A DNA stretch of 64,000 bases from an uncultured Clostridia bacterium (GCA_934662505.1 CAKUKE010000013.1:3060-67059), one strand, 5' to 3'; positions 25,828 to 34,888 are shown, counted from the first letter of the stretch. Notes: generated by a model from the sequence alone, not told the origin. A program made the numbers and translations.

Positions 25828-25842
25828 TTTCAATGCTATATT
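25813..25842 (+). promoter_or_regulatory. Sigma-A promoter of the Cys-repeat protein gene
   Basis: Consensus TTGACA (25813-25818), 18-bp spacer, TATATT (25837-25842). The -35 is half of a perfect palindrome. Confidence 0.7.
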
Positions 25843-25880
25843 AAAAGCAGCAAAAACTGGAAAAGGAGTGGAGAGAGAAC

Positions 25881-27905
25881 ATGCGTAGCAGAAAAAATGT
25901 ATTCAGATGGATGCTGTGCCTTATGGCGGTCATTCTTGCGCTGGGGTTCGCGGCGGCGCTGGCCGTTGAGGACTGCGGCGACGGCAACCATACCATTGGC
26001 TACAAAAACGAAAAGAGCGCTTCCTGCACGGAGGCAGGCAGTCGGGAAAGGTATTGCACCACATGCGGGAAAAGCTTTGGCACGGAGACGCTGCCTGCGA
26101 CGGGTCACAAAGAGGGCGGGTACCGTGTCGTTGCGGAGGCGACCTGCACTAAGGACGGCTCCAGGGTGAGGGTGTGCAGCGTGTGCGGAAAGGATATTCC
26201 GAACACGACGGAAGTACTGGCGGCGCCCGGTCACAAGCTGGTCTGGAAAACGGAGGTGGAGCCCAGCTGCAAGGCGACCGGCTTTGCACGGGAGGTCTGC
26301 AGCGCGTGCGGCTTTGAGAACGCCACCAAAACGCTGGCCAAAACCGATCACAAGTTCGGTGACTGGACGACCACCCGTACCGCCACCTGCAAGGAAAAGG
26401 GCCAGCAGACCCGCACCTGTACCGTGTGCAGCACGACGGAAACCCGGGAGACGGAGCTGGCCAAGCATACCGAACCGGCGGACTGGAAACAGAAAACCGC
26501 GCCCGGCTGCACCTCTGAAGGGGTGGAAGTGAAGCTGTGCGCTGTGTGCAGCGTAGAGATCAGCAGCCGCAAGGTGGCGGCGCTGGGTCACGCACCGGCC
26601 TATAAGACGACCAAGGAACCCACGTGCACGGCGACCGGGCTGCAGGATCAGTTCTGCACCCGCTGCAACAGCATACTCAAGTCCAACATCCCCGTGGCGG
26701 CGCTGGGGCACAATTACGGAAGCTGGCAGCAGAGCAAAGCGCCCACCTGCACGGCCAAAGGGCAGCAGGAGCGTACCTGCAGCCGCTGCAAGACGGTGGA
26801 ACGCAGGGACGTGGACATGACGGCGCATGCCTTTGGCGCATGGCAGCAGACCAAGGCGCCCACCTGCACGGACAAGGGTGAGGAAAAACGCGTGTGCGCT
26901 GATTGCAAAAAAGAAGAAACCCGCGCCGTGGCCGCGCTGGGTCATGCCCTGAGCGCATGGCAGCAGACCAAGGCGCCTACCTGCACGGAAAAGGGCGAGG
27001 AAACCTGTTCCTGCAGCCGCTGCAAGGGCATTGCCCGGCGGGAAGTGAATGCGCTGGGACATGACTTTGACGATTGGAAACAGACCAAGGCGCCCGCCTG
27101 CACGGAGAAGGGGCAGGAGGAAAGAACCTGCGCTCGCTGCAAAACCGTGGAAAAGCGGGATGTGAACGCGCTGGGTCATCAGTGGGGCGCATGGAAGATC
27201 AACAAAAAGGCGACCTGCACGGAGGACGGCGAGCAGGAGCGCACCTGCACCGTCTGCAAAAAGGTGGAAAAGCAGAAGCTGCCCGCGACCAAACATGCCC
27301 ATACCCATTGGAACGTGCTGGAAAAACCTACCAGCACCACGCCCGGTAAGCGGGAACAGGTGTGCGACGACTGCGGCAAGGTGCTCAAGACGGAGGCCAT
27401 GTCCGTGCTGAAAATGACCGGCAACACCATGTGCGCCTTTGGCCCCCGCATTCGCGATGTAGACCTTGGCAGCAAGAATCAGGATCTGTGGTACATGTTC
27501 ACGCCCTTTGACGCTTCCGTCGACGGCAAACAGACCTTTGATCTGGTGGCCAGCAACATGTACATTGTGGGCACCGTTACGGTGGAGGTGAAGGACGGGG
27601 AGATCACGGTGGATTATAAGCTGAACAGCGGCAAGGTGACCGTGGATCAGCTGTTCTTCACCATCGTGGGCAAGGTTTCCGATCTGCCCCAGTTTGAACC
27701 GGAAGCGCTGGCCGGAGCATACGGTATGCAGCTGAAAACCCCCATCAACATGGCGGAGCATTTCGGCGACGATACCAATCTGGTGCTCTATTTCTGCAGC
27801 AGGATCGACTACTATGTGGATGCGGAAAACATGACGGGTGTGAATTACACCTCCGCCGAGCATAAGGCGCAGCTGCAGCAGATGCTGGACAGGATGGATC
27901 ATTGA
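25881..27905 (+). CDS. Secreted protein with twelve Cys-rich repeats
   Basis: A 674-residue exported protein starting with a signal peptide (residues 1-28). Residues about 45-510 hold twelve repeats of about 38-40 residues. Each has the pattern C-T-x-x-G-x5-C-x2-C, followed by LGH and a Trp-rich spacer (WQQTKAPTC in the best copies). Eleven copies keep all three Cys; the twelfth lost the first. Three Cys and one His per repeat suggests a metal-binding or disulfide-knotted bead. Residues 515-674 form a different, beta-rich C-terminal domain of unknown type. Similar repeats occur in surface proteins of gut clostridia; function is unknown. AAAAGGAGTGG precedes the ATG. Confidence 0.9.
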   Translation: MRSRKNVFRWMLCLMAVILALGFAAALAVEDCGDGNHTIGYKNEKSASCTEAGSRERYCTTCGKSFGTETLPATGHKEGGYRVVAEATCTKDGSRVRVCSVCGKDIPNTTEVLAAPGHKLVWKTEVEPSCKATGFAREVCSACGFENATKTLAKTDHKFGDWTTTRTATCKEKGQQTRTCTVCSTTETRETELAKHTEPADWKQKTAPGCTSEGVEVKLCAVCSVEISSRKVAALGHAPAYKTTKEPTCTATGLQDQFCTRCNSILKSNIPVAALGHNYGSWQQSKAPTCTAKGQQERTCSRCKTVERRDVDMTAHAFGAWQQTKAPTCTDKGEEKRVCADCKKEETRAVAALGHALSAWQQTKAPTCTEKGEETCSCSRCKGIARREVNALGHDFDDWKQTKAPACTEKGQEERTCARCKTVEKRDVNALGHQWGAWKINKKATCTEDGEQERTCTVCKKVEKQKLPATKHAHTHWNVLEKPTSTTPGKREQVCDDCGKVLKTEAMSVLKMTGNTMCAFGPRIRDVDLGSKNQDLWYMFTPFDASVDGKQTFDLVASNMYIVGTVTVEVKDGEITVDYKLNSGKVTVDQLFFTIVGKVSDLPQFEPEALAGAYGMQLKTPINMAEHFGDDTNLVLYFCSRIDYYVDAENMTGVNYTSAEHKAQLQQMLDRMDH

Positions 27906-28064
27906 CAAAAAGAAAAAGCAGCAGGCACGTGCCGGAAAAACGGTGCGGAAAACGGCTGCGGATACCGGCGCTTCGCTGCATGCAAAAGGGCAGATCAGAA
28001 AATGAGTAAATTCGACCACGACGCGTACCACAAGGGTTTGCTGCATGCGAAAGCGTAGATCAAA

Positions 28065-28097
28065 AGAGCCGTCCCCTCGGGGACGGCTCTCTTTTTG
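28065..28097. terminator. Bidirectional terminator between convergent genes
   Basis: A 12-bp GC-rich stem (28065-28076 with 28079-28090) flanked by AAAA on the left and TTTTT on the right, able to end both the plus-strand and minus-strand genes. The 27906-28173 gap also holds two imperfect 22-bp direct repeats starting CTGCATGC at about 27977 and 28041. Confidence 0.9.
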
Positions 28098-28173
28098 ATC
28101 GTGCTTTTTGACTGCGGCGTGCTGCGCGGCGGCAAATGAGACCGGCGGAAAGCCGCAGGAAGGGAGAAACCGG

Positions 28174-28719
28174 TCAGCGGTCGCCATTGCCGGTGCCGGC
28201 TGCCGGGTTGTCATCGGATACATTCCCTTCGGCGGGCGTTGCTTCTTCGCCGAGGTCTGCATCAGCGGCCGCCGTGTCTGCTTTGGCATCACCGCACTGC
28301 CCGCAGCAGCCGGTTTCTGCGGGGGCATCGCCTGACTGACAGGCGCACCCGCCGCACTGCGTGCTGTCGGCTGCCTGTTCCGCTTCATCCGGGACGGCGG
28401 CGGTATCCGGCGCGGCGTCGTACATACCGTCGATGGCCGCGCGCACCTGATCCAGCTCGGGCTTGGAAAACAGCTTGAGCGCGCTTACAATGACGTTCAC
28501 ATTGACCTTGCAGCCGAAAATCAGAGGAAGGCTGCTGTCATCCACGGCTTTTTTCAGCTTGCCGGCAGCGCCGACCACGGTGGTCTTGGCCTGCTGATAA
28601 ACAGGCTCGCCCTTCTGCGCCAGCTTTTCCAGCGCCTCGCCGGCTTTTTCGATGCCAGTGGAGGCGGCGCCGATCCCGGCCTTAATGATTTTTTCGATGT
28701 TTTCACCAATCTGATCCAT
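28174..28719 (-). CDS. Unknown protein with Cys-rich, acidic C terminus
   Basis: 181 residues, no family recognised. Residues 1-65 are a helical, Ala/Lys/Glu-rich segment with a phasin-like look. Residues 68-90 include a hydrophobic stretch around GCKVNVNVIVSALKLF. The C-terminal third is disordered, acidic and carries seven Cys in two groups (CGGCAC and CCGQC), which could bind metal. AAAGGAG lies about ten bases before the ATG on the minus strand. It is separated from rmuC by 85 bp. The gap contains GCGCC-N15-CATACTATG (28770-28742, minus strand), a weaker relative of the sporulation-type sites elsewhere in the window. Confidence 0.75.
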   Translation of the reverse strand: MDQIGENIEKIIKAGIGAASTGIEKAGEALEKLAQKGEPVYQQAKTTVVGAAGKLKKAVDDSSLPLIFGCKVNVNVIVSALKLFSKPELDQVRAAIDGMYDAAPDTAAVPDEAEQAADSTQCGGCACQSGDAPAETGCCGQCGDAKADTAAADADLGEEATPAEGNVSDDNPAAGTGNGDR

Positions 28720-28804
28720 TTGTCATACGCTCCTTTCAAGCCATAGTATGCCACATATGCGGCGCGGCGCATTGGAAAATGGCGCCAAAACCGCATTCAG
28801 GCGT

Positions 28805-30181
28805 TCAAAACATGCCGTCCGGCGTTTCATCGTCCGGCGTATCGTCCTCGCCCTCATCACCTGTTTCCAGCATCCGGGCGGCCTGCCCTGCATCCAGCGC
28901 TTCCACGTCCCGAAGCTTGCGGGCGATGGTGCGGGATTTGCGGGAAGCCTGCTCAATGGAGGTGCTGACAGAATGAATGCGCTTCTGCGCCGTGTCCAAC
29001 AGATCGCTGAAACGGGCGAACTCCGTCTTGACCGCGCTGAGCAACTGCCAGACCTCGCCCGACCGTTTTTCGATGGCCAGCGTGCGGAAACCTACCTGCA
29101 GGCTGGTCAGGAGCGCGGTGAGGGTGGTAGGACCGGCGATGATGACCCGCTGCTTTTCCTGCATTTCTTCCGCCAGTCCGCGTATGCGCAGCGCCTCGGC
29201 ATAAAGCCCCTCCATAGGCAGGAACATAATGGCAAAGTCCGTGGTGTGGGGCGGCTGAATGTATTTGGAAGCGATGCGCTTTCCTTCGGTGCGGATGGCG
29301 TTTTGCAGCGCTACGGTGGCAAGGCTCACCGCATCCTTGTCGCCCGTTTCCAGCGCGCTGAGCAATCGTTCGTAGTCCTCGACGGGAAATTTGGCGTCGA
29401 TGGGCAGATAGACGGTCTCCTCGTTTCGCCCGGGCAGCTTGACGGCGAACTCCACCCGCTGGGCGGAACCGGGCACCACGGCCACGTTTTCGTCGTACTG
29501 GCCGGGCGAGAGCACCTGCTCCAGCAGGGCGCCCAGCTGCATTTCGCCCCATACGCCGCGGGTTTTGACATTGGTCAGCACCCGCTTGAGATCGCCTACG
29601 CCGCTGGCCAGCGTCTGCATTTCGCCCAGCCCTTTATAGACCTGCTCCAACCGTTCGCTGACCAGCGAAAAGCTTTCCGACAACCGCCTGTCCAGCGTGG
29701 CGTGGAGCTTTTCGTCCACCGTCTGGCGCATTTCCTCCAGCTTTTTGCTGTTTTCGTCCTGCAGGCGGGCGACGCTCTGGGACAGGGTATCCCGCATTTT
29801 TTCAATGCGCTGCTCATTGGCGGTCAGCTTATCGTCCAGCAGCCCGGATACGCGGCTCAGCCGCGCCTCCTGCGTCTGACCGAACAGATCCAGCCGTCTG
29901 TCCAGACTGTCGATGCGCTGCATGAACAGTCGGGTCTGCTGCGCGGCACCGTCCTGCATTTGCCGGGTCTGCGCCTCCTGACGGCGGAGCACATCCGTCC
30001 GCAGGGCGTCCATTTCTTCCTCCGTCAGATGGGAAAGGGCGTCCAGAAGATGCCGCTCCCGCCTCCGGCGCGTACACAGAAGGACGACGGTGCAGATCAG
30101 CCCGCCCAGCGACGCCAGACACAGGAAAAGCAGCAGCACATCGGTATGCTGCTGAAAAAAGCCGGTCAGCGAAGTGGGCAT
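28805..30181 (-). CDS. rmuC: RmuC-family DNA recombination protein
   Basis: 458 residues. An N-terminal membrane segment (about 16-38) is followed by a long coiled coil (about 45-180). The conserved RmuC nuclease-fold domain comes next, with KTRGVWGEMQLGALLEQVL, PIDAKFPVEDYERLL and the MFLPMEGLYAEAL motif. RmuC limits DNA inversions in E. coli by an unknown nuclease-like activity. A disordered acidic tail ends the protein. AAGGAGG lies five bases before the ATG. It is third in the minus-strand run ebfC-recR-rmuC, a DNA-repair grouping. Confidence 0.95.
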   Translation of the reverse strand: MPTSLTGFFQQHTDVLLLFLCLASLGGLICTVVLLCTRRRRERHLLDALSHLTEEEMDALRTDVLRRQEAQTRQMQDGAAQQTRLFMQRIDSLDRRLDLFGQTQEARLSRVSGLLDDKLTANEQRIEKMRDTLSQSVARLQDENSKKLEEMRQTVDEKLHATLDRRLSESFSLVSERLEQVYKGLGEMQTLASGVGDLKRVLTNVKTRGVWGEMQLGALLEQVLSPGQYDENVAVVPGSAQRVEFAVKLPGRNEETVYLPIDAKFPVEDYERLLSALETGDKDAVSLATVALQNAIRTEGKRIASKYIQPPHTTDFAIMFLPMEGLYAEALRIRGLAEEMQEKQRVIIAGPTTLTALLTSLQVGFRTLAIEKRSGEVWQLLSAVKTEFARFSDLLDTAQKRIHSVSTSIEQASRKSRTIARKLRDVEALDAGQAARMLETGDEGEDDTPDDETPDGMF

Positions 30182-30226
30182 GGCGTCCTCCTTGCGTATT
30201 GTGTGTTTGCGATACGTGGGATACGG

Positions 30227-30826
30227 CTACATTTCACGGCGGCCTTCCATGGCCTTGGCCAGCGTGACCTCATCCGCATATTCCAGATCGCTCCCCACGG
30301 GCACGCCGTGGGCGATGCGGGTCACCCGGACGCCCAGCGGTTTGATGAGGCGGGCGATGTAGGTGGCCGTGGCTTCACCCTCTATGTCCGGGTTGGTGGC
30401 CAGAATGACCTCCTGCACATTCTCGTCGGAGAGACGGGACAGCAGTTCACGAATGCGAATGTCGTCCGGACCGATGCCGTTCATGGGGGAAAGGGTTCCG
30501 CCCAGCACGTGATAGACACCCCTGAAATCCCGCATGCGTTCGATGGCGGCTACGTCCCGGGGCTCACGCACTACGCAGATCTGCCCGTTGTGACGGGTCT
30601 CATCGGCGCATACGTCGCACACCTCGCCCTGCGTATAATTGCCGCATATCCGGCAGTAGTGGATGGCTTTGCGGCCGTTCCACAGGGCGGCGGCCAGCGA
30701 ACGCACCTGCTCCTCCGGCATGGCGGCGATGTGGTAAGCCAGACGCTGGGCGCTTTTCTGCCCGATGCCCGGCAGTCGGCTTAACTCGCCCGCGATGCGG
30801 GCGATGGGGTCGTTCTGCGCGTTCAT
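30227..30826 (-). CDS. recR: Recombination protein RecR
   Basis: RecFOR-pathway protein that helps load RecA on gapped DNA, 199 residues. A helix-hairpin-helix (LSRLPGIGQKSAQRLA) is followed by a C4 zinc finger with Cys58, Cys61, Cys70 and Cys73, then a Toprim domain with ICVVREPRD and the acidic EGEATATYIA region. It begins five bases after ebfC stops and has little ribosome-binding site of its own, so translation is probably coupled. The ebfC-recR pair is widespread, though dnaX, which normally precedes it, is not here. Confidence 0.97.
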   Translation of the reverse strand: MNAQNDPIARIAGELSRLPGIGQKSAQRLAYHIAAMPEEQVRSLAAALWNGRKAIHYCRICGNYTQGEVCDVCADETRHNGQICVVREPRDVAAIERMRDFRGVYHVLGGTLSPMNGIGPDDIRIRELLSRLSDENVQEVILATNPDIEGEATATYIARLIKPLGVRVTRIAHGVPVGSDLEYADEVTLAKAMEGRREM

Positions 30827-30831
30827 GCCGG

Positions 30832-31170
30832 TCAGAACAGCCCGCCCATGCCGGCGGGCGCCATCCGTCCCATGGTTTCTTCCCGGGTCTTTTCGCCCTG
30901 ACGCAGCGCTTCGTTCACCGCTGCCAGAATCATGTCCTGCAGCATTTCCACGTCGTCAGGATCCACCGCTTCGGGCTTGATGGTCAGGGAAAGCACTTCC
31001 CGCTTGCCGTTGACACGGCAGGTGACCATGCCGCCGCCGGAGGTGGCTTCATATTCTTTGGCGTCCAGTTCTTCCTGCGCCTTGGTCATCTGTTCCTGCA
31101 TTTTCTGCGCCTGCCGCATGAGCTGCTGCATGTTGGGGCCGCCGAAGCCGCCGAATTGATTTCTTGCCAT
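30832..31170 (-). CDS. ebfC: YbaB/EbfC nucleoid-associated protein
   Basis: Small DNA-binding protein of the YbaB/EbfC family, 112 residues. The Gly/Phe-rich start and Met/Gln-rich helix (NMQQLMRQAQKMQEQM) precede the core beta sheet with GGGMVTCRVNGKREV and LTIKPEAV. It forms dimers that bind DNA with little sequence specificity. GGAGGG precedes the ATG. It heads the minus-strand ebfC-recR-rmuC operon and has a sigma-A promoter at 31206-31233. Confidence 0.95.
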   Translation of the reverse strand: MARNQFGGFGGPNMQQLMRQAQKMQEQMTKAQEELDAKEYEATSGGGMVTCRVNGKREVLSLTIKPEAVDPDDVEMLQDMILAAVNEALRQGEKTREETMGRMAPAGMGGLF

Positions 31171-31205
31171 AGGGGGATCCCTCCACTTAAACAGATTGAT
31201 ATGCT

Positions 31206-31233
31206 ATTATAGCACATTCTGTGGCAAATGCAA
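31206..31233 (-). promoter_or_regulatory. Sigma-A promoter of ebfC-recR-rmuC
   Basis: Minus strand: TTGCAT (31233-31228), 16-bp spacer, TATAAT (31211-31206). Divergent from the moxR promoter. Confidence 0.65.
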
Positions 31234-31285
31234 AGCGGGAGCCTGCAGGGCGCATGCGCTTTTCGGTCTGAAGACGGAAGTTTTC

Positions 31286-31314
31286 TTGCATTTTGAACGG
31301 GAATGCGTTAAGAT
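31286..31314 (+). promoter_or_regulatory. Sigma-A promoter of the moxR operon
   Basis: TTGCAT (31286-31291), 17-bp spacer, TAAGAT (31309-31314). Confidence 0.6.
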
Positions 31315-31354
31315 AATGGGAAACAGGACGCTATTTTGAAAGGAATGCACGGAT

Positions 31355-32314
31355 ATGCAGTATCAGGATATCGCTTTATTGGGTCGCAGGGTGCGGGAGA
31401 ACATTGAAAAGGTCGTGGTGGGACGGACGGAAACAGTGGAAATGCTGCTGGCCGCCATGCTGGCCGGCGGACATGTGCTGCTGGAGGATATGCCCGGCAC
31501 GGGGAAGACGGTGCTGGCCAAGTCGCTGGCGCGGTCACTGCGGTGCGGCTTTGCCCGCATTCAGTTTACGCCCGATCTTCTGCCCTCGGACATCACGGGG
31601 GTCAGCGTGTACCGTCAAAAAGAAGGCGACTTTGAATTCAAGTCCGGCCCGGTGTTTACCAATGTGCTGCTGGCGGACGAGATCAACCGCGCCACCCCCC
31701 GCACCCAGTCCGCGCTGCTGGAGTGCATGGAGGAAAGGCAGGTGACGGAGGGGGGCGTCACGCGCGCCCTGACGGAGCCTTTTCTGGTGGTGGCAACTCA
31801 GAACCCGGTGGAAACGCAGGGCACCTTTCCTCTGCCGGAGGCGCAGCTGGATCGTTTTCTGCTGCGGCTGCACATGGGGTATCCCACCCGGGAGGAAAGC
31901 GGCGCAATCCTGAACCGTTTTCTCCGCGAGCAGCCCCTTGAGAACCTGAGCCCCGTTGCGGAGGGGGCGGAGATCACATCTGCCCGGGCGCTGACGGCGG
32001 AGTGCCGGGTATCGGAGCCGGTGATGGGGTATATCATCAGCCTTTGCGAAGCGACCCGGGATGGAAGCCGTACCCGTCTGGGCGCGTCTACCCGCGCCAT
32101 GCTGGCGCTGATGCGGCTCAGTCAGGCATGGGCGGCGCTGCACGGGCGGGACTATGTGACCCCGGACGATGTGAAGAAGCTGGCGGAGCCTGCGCTGGCG
32201 CACCGGCTGGTGATGCGGGGCGGCTTTGGCGGCAGCGGCGAATGCTCGGCCTTTGTGAACGAACTGCTTGGCAGGGTGCCCGCGCCGACGGAAAACGGGG
32301 AGCTGGACGCATGA
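31355..32314 (+). CDS. MoxR-family AAA+ ATPase
   Basis: 319 residues. Walker A MPGTGKT is at 46-52, Walker B is LLADEINRA, and sensor motifs (ATQNPVETQGTFPLPEAQLDRF) are typical of the MoxR class. These ATPases act as chaperones for metal insertion or complex assembly and nearly always pair with a DUF58/VWA-like protein. Here the stop overlaps the start of the DUF58 gene in an ATGA. AAAGGAATG precedes the ATG. The family is certain; the client of this system is unknown. Confidence 0.96.
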   Translation: MQYQDIALLGRRVRENIEKVVVGRTETVEMLLAAMLAGGHVLLEDMPGTGKTVLAKSLARSLRCGFARIQFTPDLLPSDITGVSVYRQKEGDFEFKSGPVFTNVLLADEINRATPRTQSALLECMEERQVTEGGVTRALTEPFLVVATQNPVETQGTFPLPEAQLDRFLLRLHMGYPTREESGAILNRFLREQPLENLSPVAEGAEITSARALTAECRVSEPVMGYIISLCEATRDGSRTRLGASTRAMLALMRLSQAWAALHGRDYVTPDDVKKLAEPALAHRLVMRGGFGGSGECSAFVNELLGRVPAPTENGELDA

Positions 32315-33411
32315 ACGTATGGGTGCTGCTCATCGCGCTGGCTGCGGTGATCGGGGCGCAGCATTGGGTCGTTACCCGGTTGGGACTGAAAGGACTGTAC
32401 TATGACCGGCGGCTTTCCCGGGACACGGCTTTCGCTGGAGAAACGGTGGAACTGATCGAGACCCTGCGCAACAAGCGGCTCGTTTTTCTGCCCTGGCTGC
32501 GGGTGGAAAGCCGGGTGTCTCCCTACCTGCGCTTTGGCAGGCAGGAAAACCTGGATGTGGCCGGCGAGAAATATCAGTATCATAAAAGCGTGTTCTGCCT
32601 GATGCCCTTCCAGCAGGTGCGGCGGCGGCATCAGGTGACGCTGACCCGGCGGGGCGTATACGGGCTGGGCAATCTGGCGCTGACGGCCGGAGATGTGACG
32701 GGCATGAGCCGTGCATCCAAGGAAAAGCAGCTGCCGGTGGAGATTACCGTTTATCCTGCGCTGCTCTCCGAGGATGAAATGCCGGATCTGTGGCCTATGG
32801 CTCGCAGTCAGGGCGACCTGACGGTACCGTGGCAGTATCAGAGCGACCCGTTTCTGGTGTGCGGCATCCGGCCGTATCAGGTGGGCGACGTGCCGCGGGA
32901 CATTCACTGGTCGGCCAGCGCCCGAACGGGGCAGATGCAGGTCAAGGTGCACGACTACACTGCCGATACCCGTCTGCTGGTGCTGATCAACGGGCAACTG
33001 CGCCCGGATCAGTGGGCAAACCTGATGGATTATGAACAGCCGGTCGTCGAGTATGAGATCTCTCTGGCGGCGACCCTGATGAGCCATGCCCTGCGGGGCG
33101 GCGCGGCGGCAGGCTTTGGCGCCAACATGCCGCTGGACGACGGGGACGCCTGCGCGCTGATCGCGCCCTTTGCGGGGGTCGGCCGGGAGGAGCAGCTGCT
33201 CACAGCGCTGGCGCATTTGCAGATCCGCCAGTCCCGGAGCTTTTTAAGCTGTCTGGACGAAATGACGCTGCTGCGGGACTGCGACGTGGTCATTCTCTCC
33301 GCCTATGACGATGAGGCGCTTCAGGAAAAAATACGGCAGCTGCGGGGCTTCCATCGATCGGTCGCCCTGCATCTGGTGGATGCAAAGGCGGTGATGGCGC
33401 ATGCGGCGTGA
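32311..33411 (+). CDS. DUF58-domain protein
   Basis: 366 residues. An N-terminal hydrophobic segment (about 2-18) anchors the protein, followed by a beta-rich region. The DUF58 core signature is present (FLVCGIRPYQVGDVPRDIHW, SASARTGQMQVK). DUF58 proteins share a von Willebrand-like fold and work with MoxR ATPases in membrane or envelope processes. The ATG at 32311 overlaps the moxR stop codon by four bases, so the two are translationally coupled. The next gene overlaps its end by 11 bases. Confidence 0.93.
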   Translation: MNVWVLLIALAAVIGAQHWVVTRLGLKGLYYDRRLSRDTAFAGETVELIETLRNKRLVFLPWLRVESRVSPYLRFGRQENLDVAGEKYQYHKSVFCLMPFQQVRRRHQVTLTRRGVYGLGNLALTAGDVTGMSRASKEKQLPVEITVYPALLSEDEMPDLWPMARSQGDLTVPWQYQSDPFLVCGIRPYQVGDVPRDIHWSASARTGQMQVKVHDYTADTRLLVLINGQLRPDQWANLMDYEQPVVEYEISLAATLMSHALRGGAAAGFGANMPLDDGDACALIAPFAGVGREEQLLTALAHLQIRQSRSFLSCLDEMTLLRDCDVVILSAYDDEALQEKIRQLRGFHRSVALHLVDAKAVMAHAA

Positions 33412-34693
33412 TGCGCTGCGGGGGCGTCTGTCCAATATGGCGGCGGTGCTGGCCGCCGTGCTGAGCATATTGCCCCTCTGCGGGACGGTAGGCGCGCTGA
33501 CCGCGCCGGAGCAGGCGCTGAATGTGCTGGCGGGGCCGGCGGTATGCCTGATGGCAGGCCTTGTCATGTGCTTTCTGCCCGGCAAATGGCGGCCGGCAGC
33601 GGCGGGCGTCGCGCTGCTGATGACGGCGGGCGCGGTTTATCTGACCTTTCCCGAGGGCAGCTGGACGTATGCCCTGAGCGCCCTGCCCTGCGCGGCGGTG
33701 CTGGTGCTGCTTCCCGTCAGACTGCCCCGGCCTGCCGGTCAGGAATGGGGAACGCCCCTGTGGGCGAGCGGCATGGTGACGGGGCTGGCGGCGCAGGTGA
33801 TCTTCTACGCCGTGCAGAAGCTGAACGTGCCCGCTGCGGTGACGCTGCGCCACGTGCTGGCGGTGGGGTTCGCCCTGCTGGTGCTGCTGGCGCTTGAAAG
33901 TGCCAACCGGAGCTCCATGGAGCAGGGCGTGTCCCGGCGCGGCGCGGCGCCCTCGCCGGATATGCGGCGGCTGAACCGCGGCGCCGTGCTGCTGATGTTT
34001 TTAGTGGCGCTGGTCGTATCGTGCTGGAAAAGCATCGAAGAGACGCTGACGCGCTGGCTGGATGGGGTGCGGTCGCTGCTCGTGCGGGTAATGGCATGGC
34101 TGATGCGTCTGACGCAGGGCACGCTCACCGAGCCCGGCGGCGGGGGAGGAGACGGCGGCGCCTCCGTGCTGGAGGGGCTGGAGGACGCGCCGACCAGCGC
34201 GCTGGCCGTTTTTCTGGAAAAGGTGTTCATGGTGCTGGGCTGGGCGCTGCTGGCGGCGGGGGCTGCCTTTGCGCTGTACCGGCTGAGCAGGGTGCTGCGC
34301 AAGGGCTGGCGCTGGTTCGCCGAACGGTGGCAAAGCTATCTGCGCCGCGGTGCGGAGGATTATCAGGATGAAACGGAAAGCCTGTTTGACGCGCAGGAAG
34401 TGGGCAGGGCGCTGACTGAAAAACTGCGGGGGCTCCGGCCGGTACGGAAAAAGCCGCGCCCTGTCTGGGGCAAAATGGACGAGCGTGCCAAAACCCGGTA
34501 TCTGTACCGTCTGTTTCAGGAAAACCATAAAAGCTGGCAGAATCTGACCGCGCGGGAGGCGCTGGAAAAGGAAAACCTCATTCCCCGCAATACGGCGCAC
34601 GCATTTGCGGATCTGTACGACCGGGCGCGCTATTCCGACCATCCCATGACGCCGGGCGCGGCGGATGCAATGAAGGAAAAACTGAAATACTGA
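33401..34693 (+). CDS. Membrane protein with DUF4129-like C-terminal domain
   Basis: 430 residues. About six membrane helices occupy residues 12-160 and 190-210, another lies near 270-292, with a Gly-rich loop (EPGGGGGDGG) between. The cytoplasmic C-terminal domain (about 340-425) resembles DUF4129, with RYLYRLFQEN, LTAREAL and the ending ADLYDRARYSDHP. In many genomes the third partner of MoxR and DUF58 is a transglutaminase-like membrane protein carrying this tail. Here the membrane part and tail remain but I see no transglutaminase catalytic domain. It overlaps the DUF58 gene by 11 bp. Confidence 0.8.
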   Translation: MRRDALRGRLSNMAAVLAAVLSILPLCGTVGALTAPEQALNVLAGPAVCLMAGLVMCFLPGKWRPAAAGVALLMTAGAVYLTFPEGSWTYALSALPCAAVLVLLPVRLPRPAGQEWGTPLWASGMVTGLAAQVIFYAVQKLNVPAAVTLRHVLAVGFALLVLLALESANRSSMEQGVSRRGAAPSPDMRRLNRGAVLLMFLVALVVSCWKSIEETLTRWLDGVRSLLVRVMAWLMRLTQGTLTEPGGGGGDGGASVLEGLEDAPTSALAVFLEKVFMVLGWALLAAGAAFALYRLSRVLRKGWRWFAERWQSYLRRGAEDYQDETESLFDAQEVGRALTEKLRGLRPVRKKPRPVWGKMDERAKTRYLYRLFQENHKSWQNLTAREALEKENLIPRNTAHAFADLYDRARYSDHPMTPGAADAMKEKLKY

Positions 34694-34716
34694 GGCAATC
34701 CCCGTTTGCCCATTCG

Positions 34717-34744
34717 GGACGCTGCTGTCCGGCAGCGTCCTTTT
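34717..34744 (+). terminator. Terminator of the moxR operon
   Basis: Nine-bp stem GGACGCTGC (34717-34725 with 34732-34740), six-base loop, TTTT. Confidence 0.85.
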
Positions 34745-34808
34745 CATGTCTGTCAGGAAGAAAATGGACAAAAATGCAAAAAGATTGTAACAATGCTGTC
34801 ATTCTTGC

Positions 34809-34837
34809 TTGATAAAAAGAAAAAGAAAGATTATAAT
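34809..34837 (+). promoter_or_regulatory. Sigma-A promoter of the L,D-transpeptidase gene
   Basis: TTGATA (34809-34814), 17-bp spacer, TATAAT (34832-34837). Confidence 0.75.
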
Positions 34838-34888
34838 GACACCATATGAGCGTCCGCGCTCAAAGAATGCAAATGAGGGATGGAAGGC

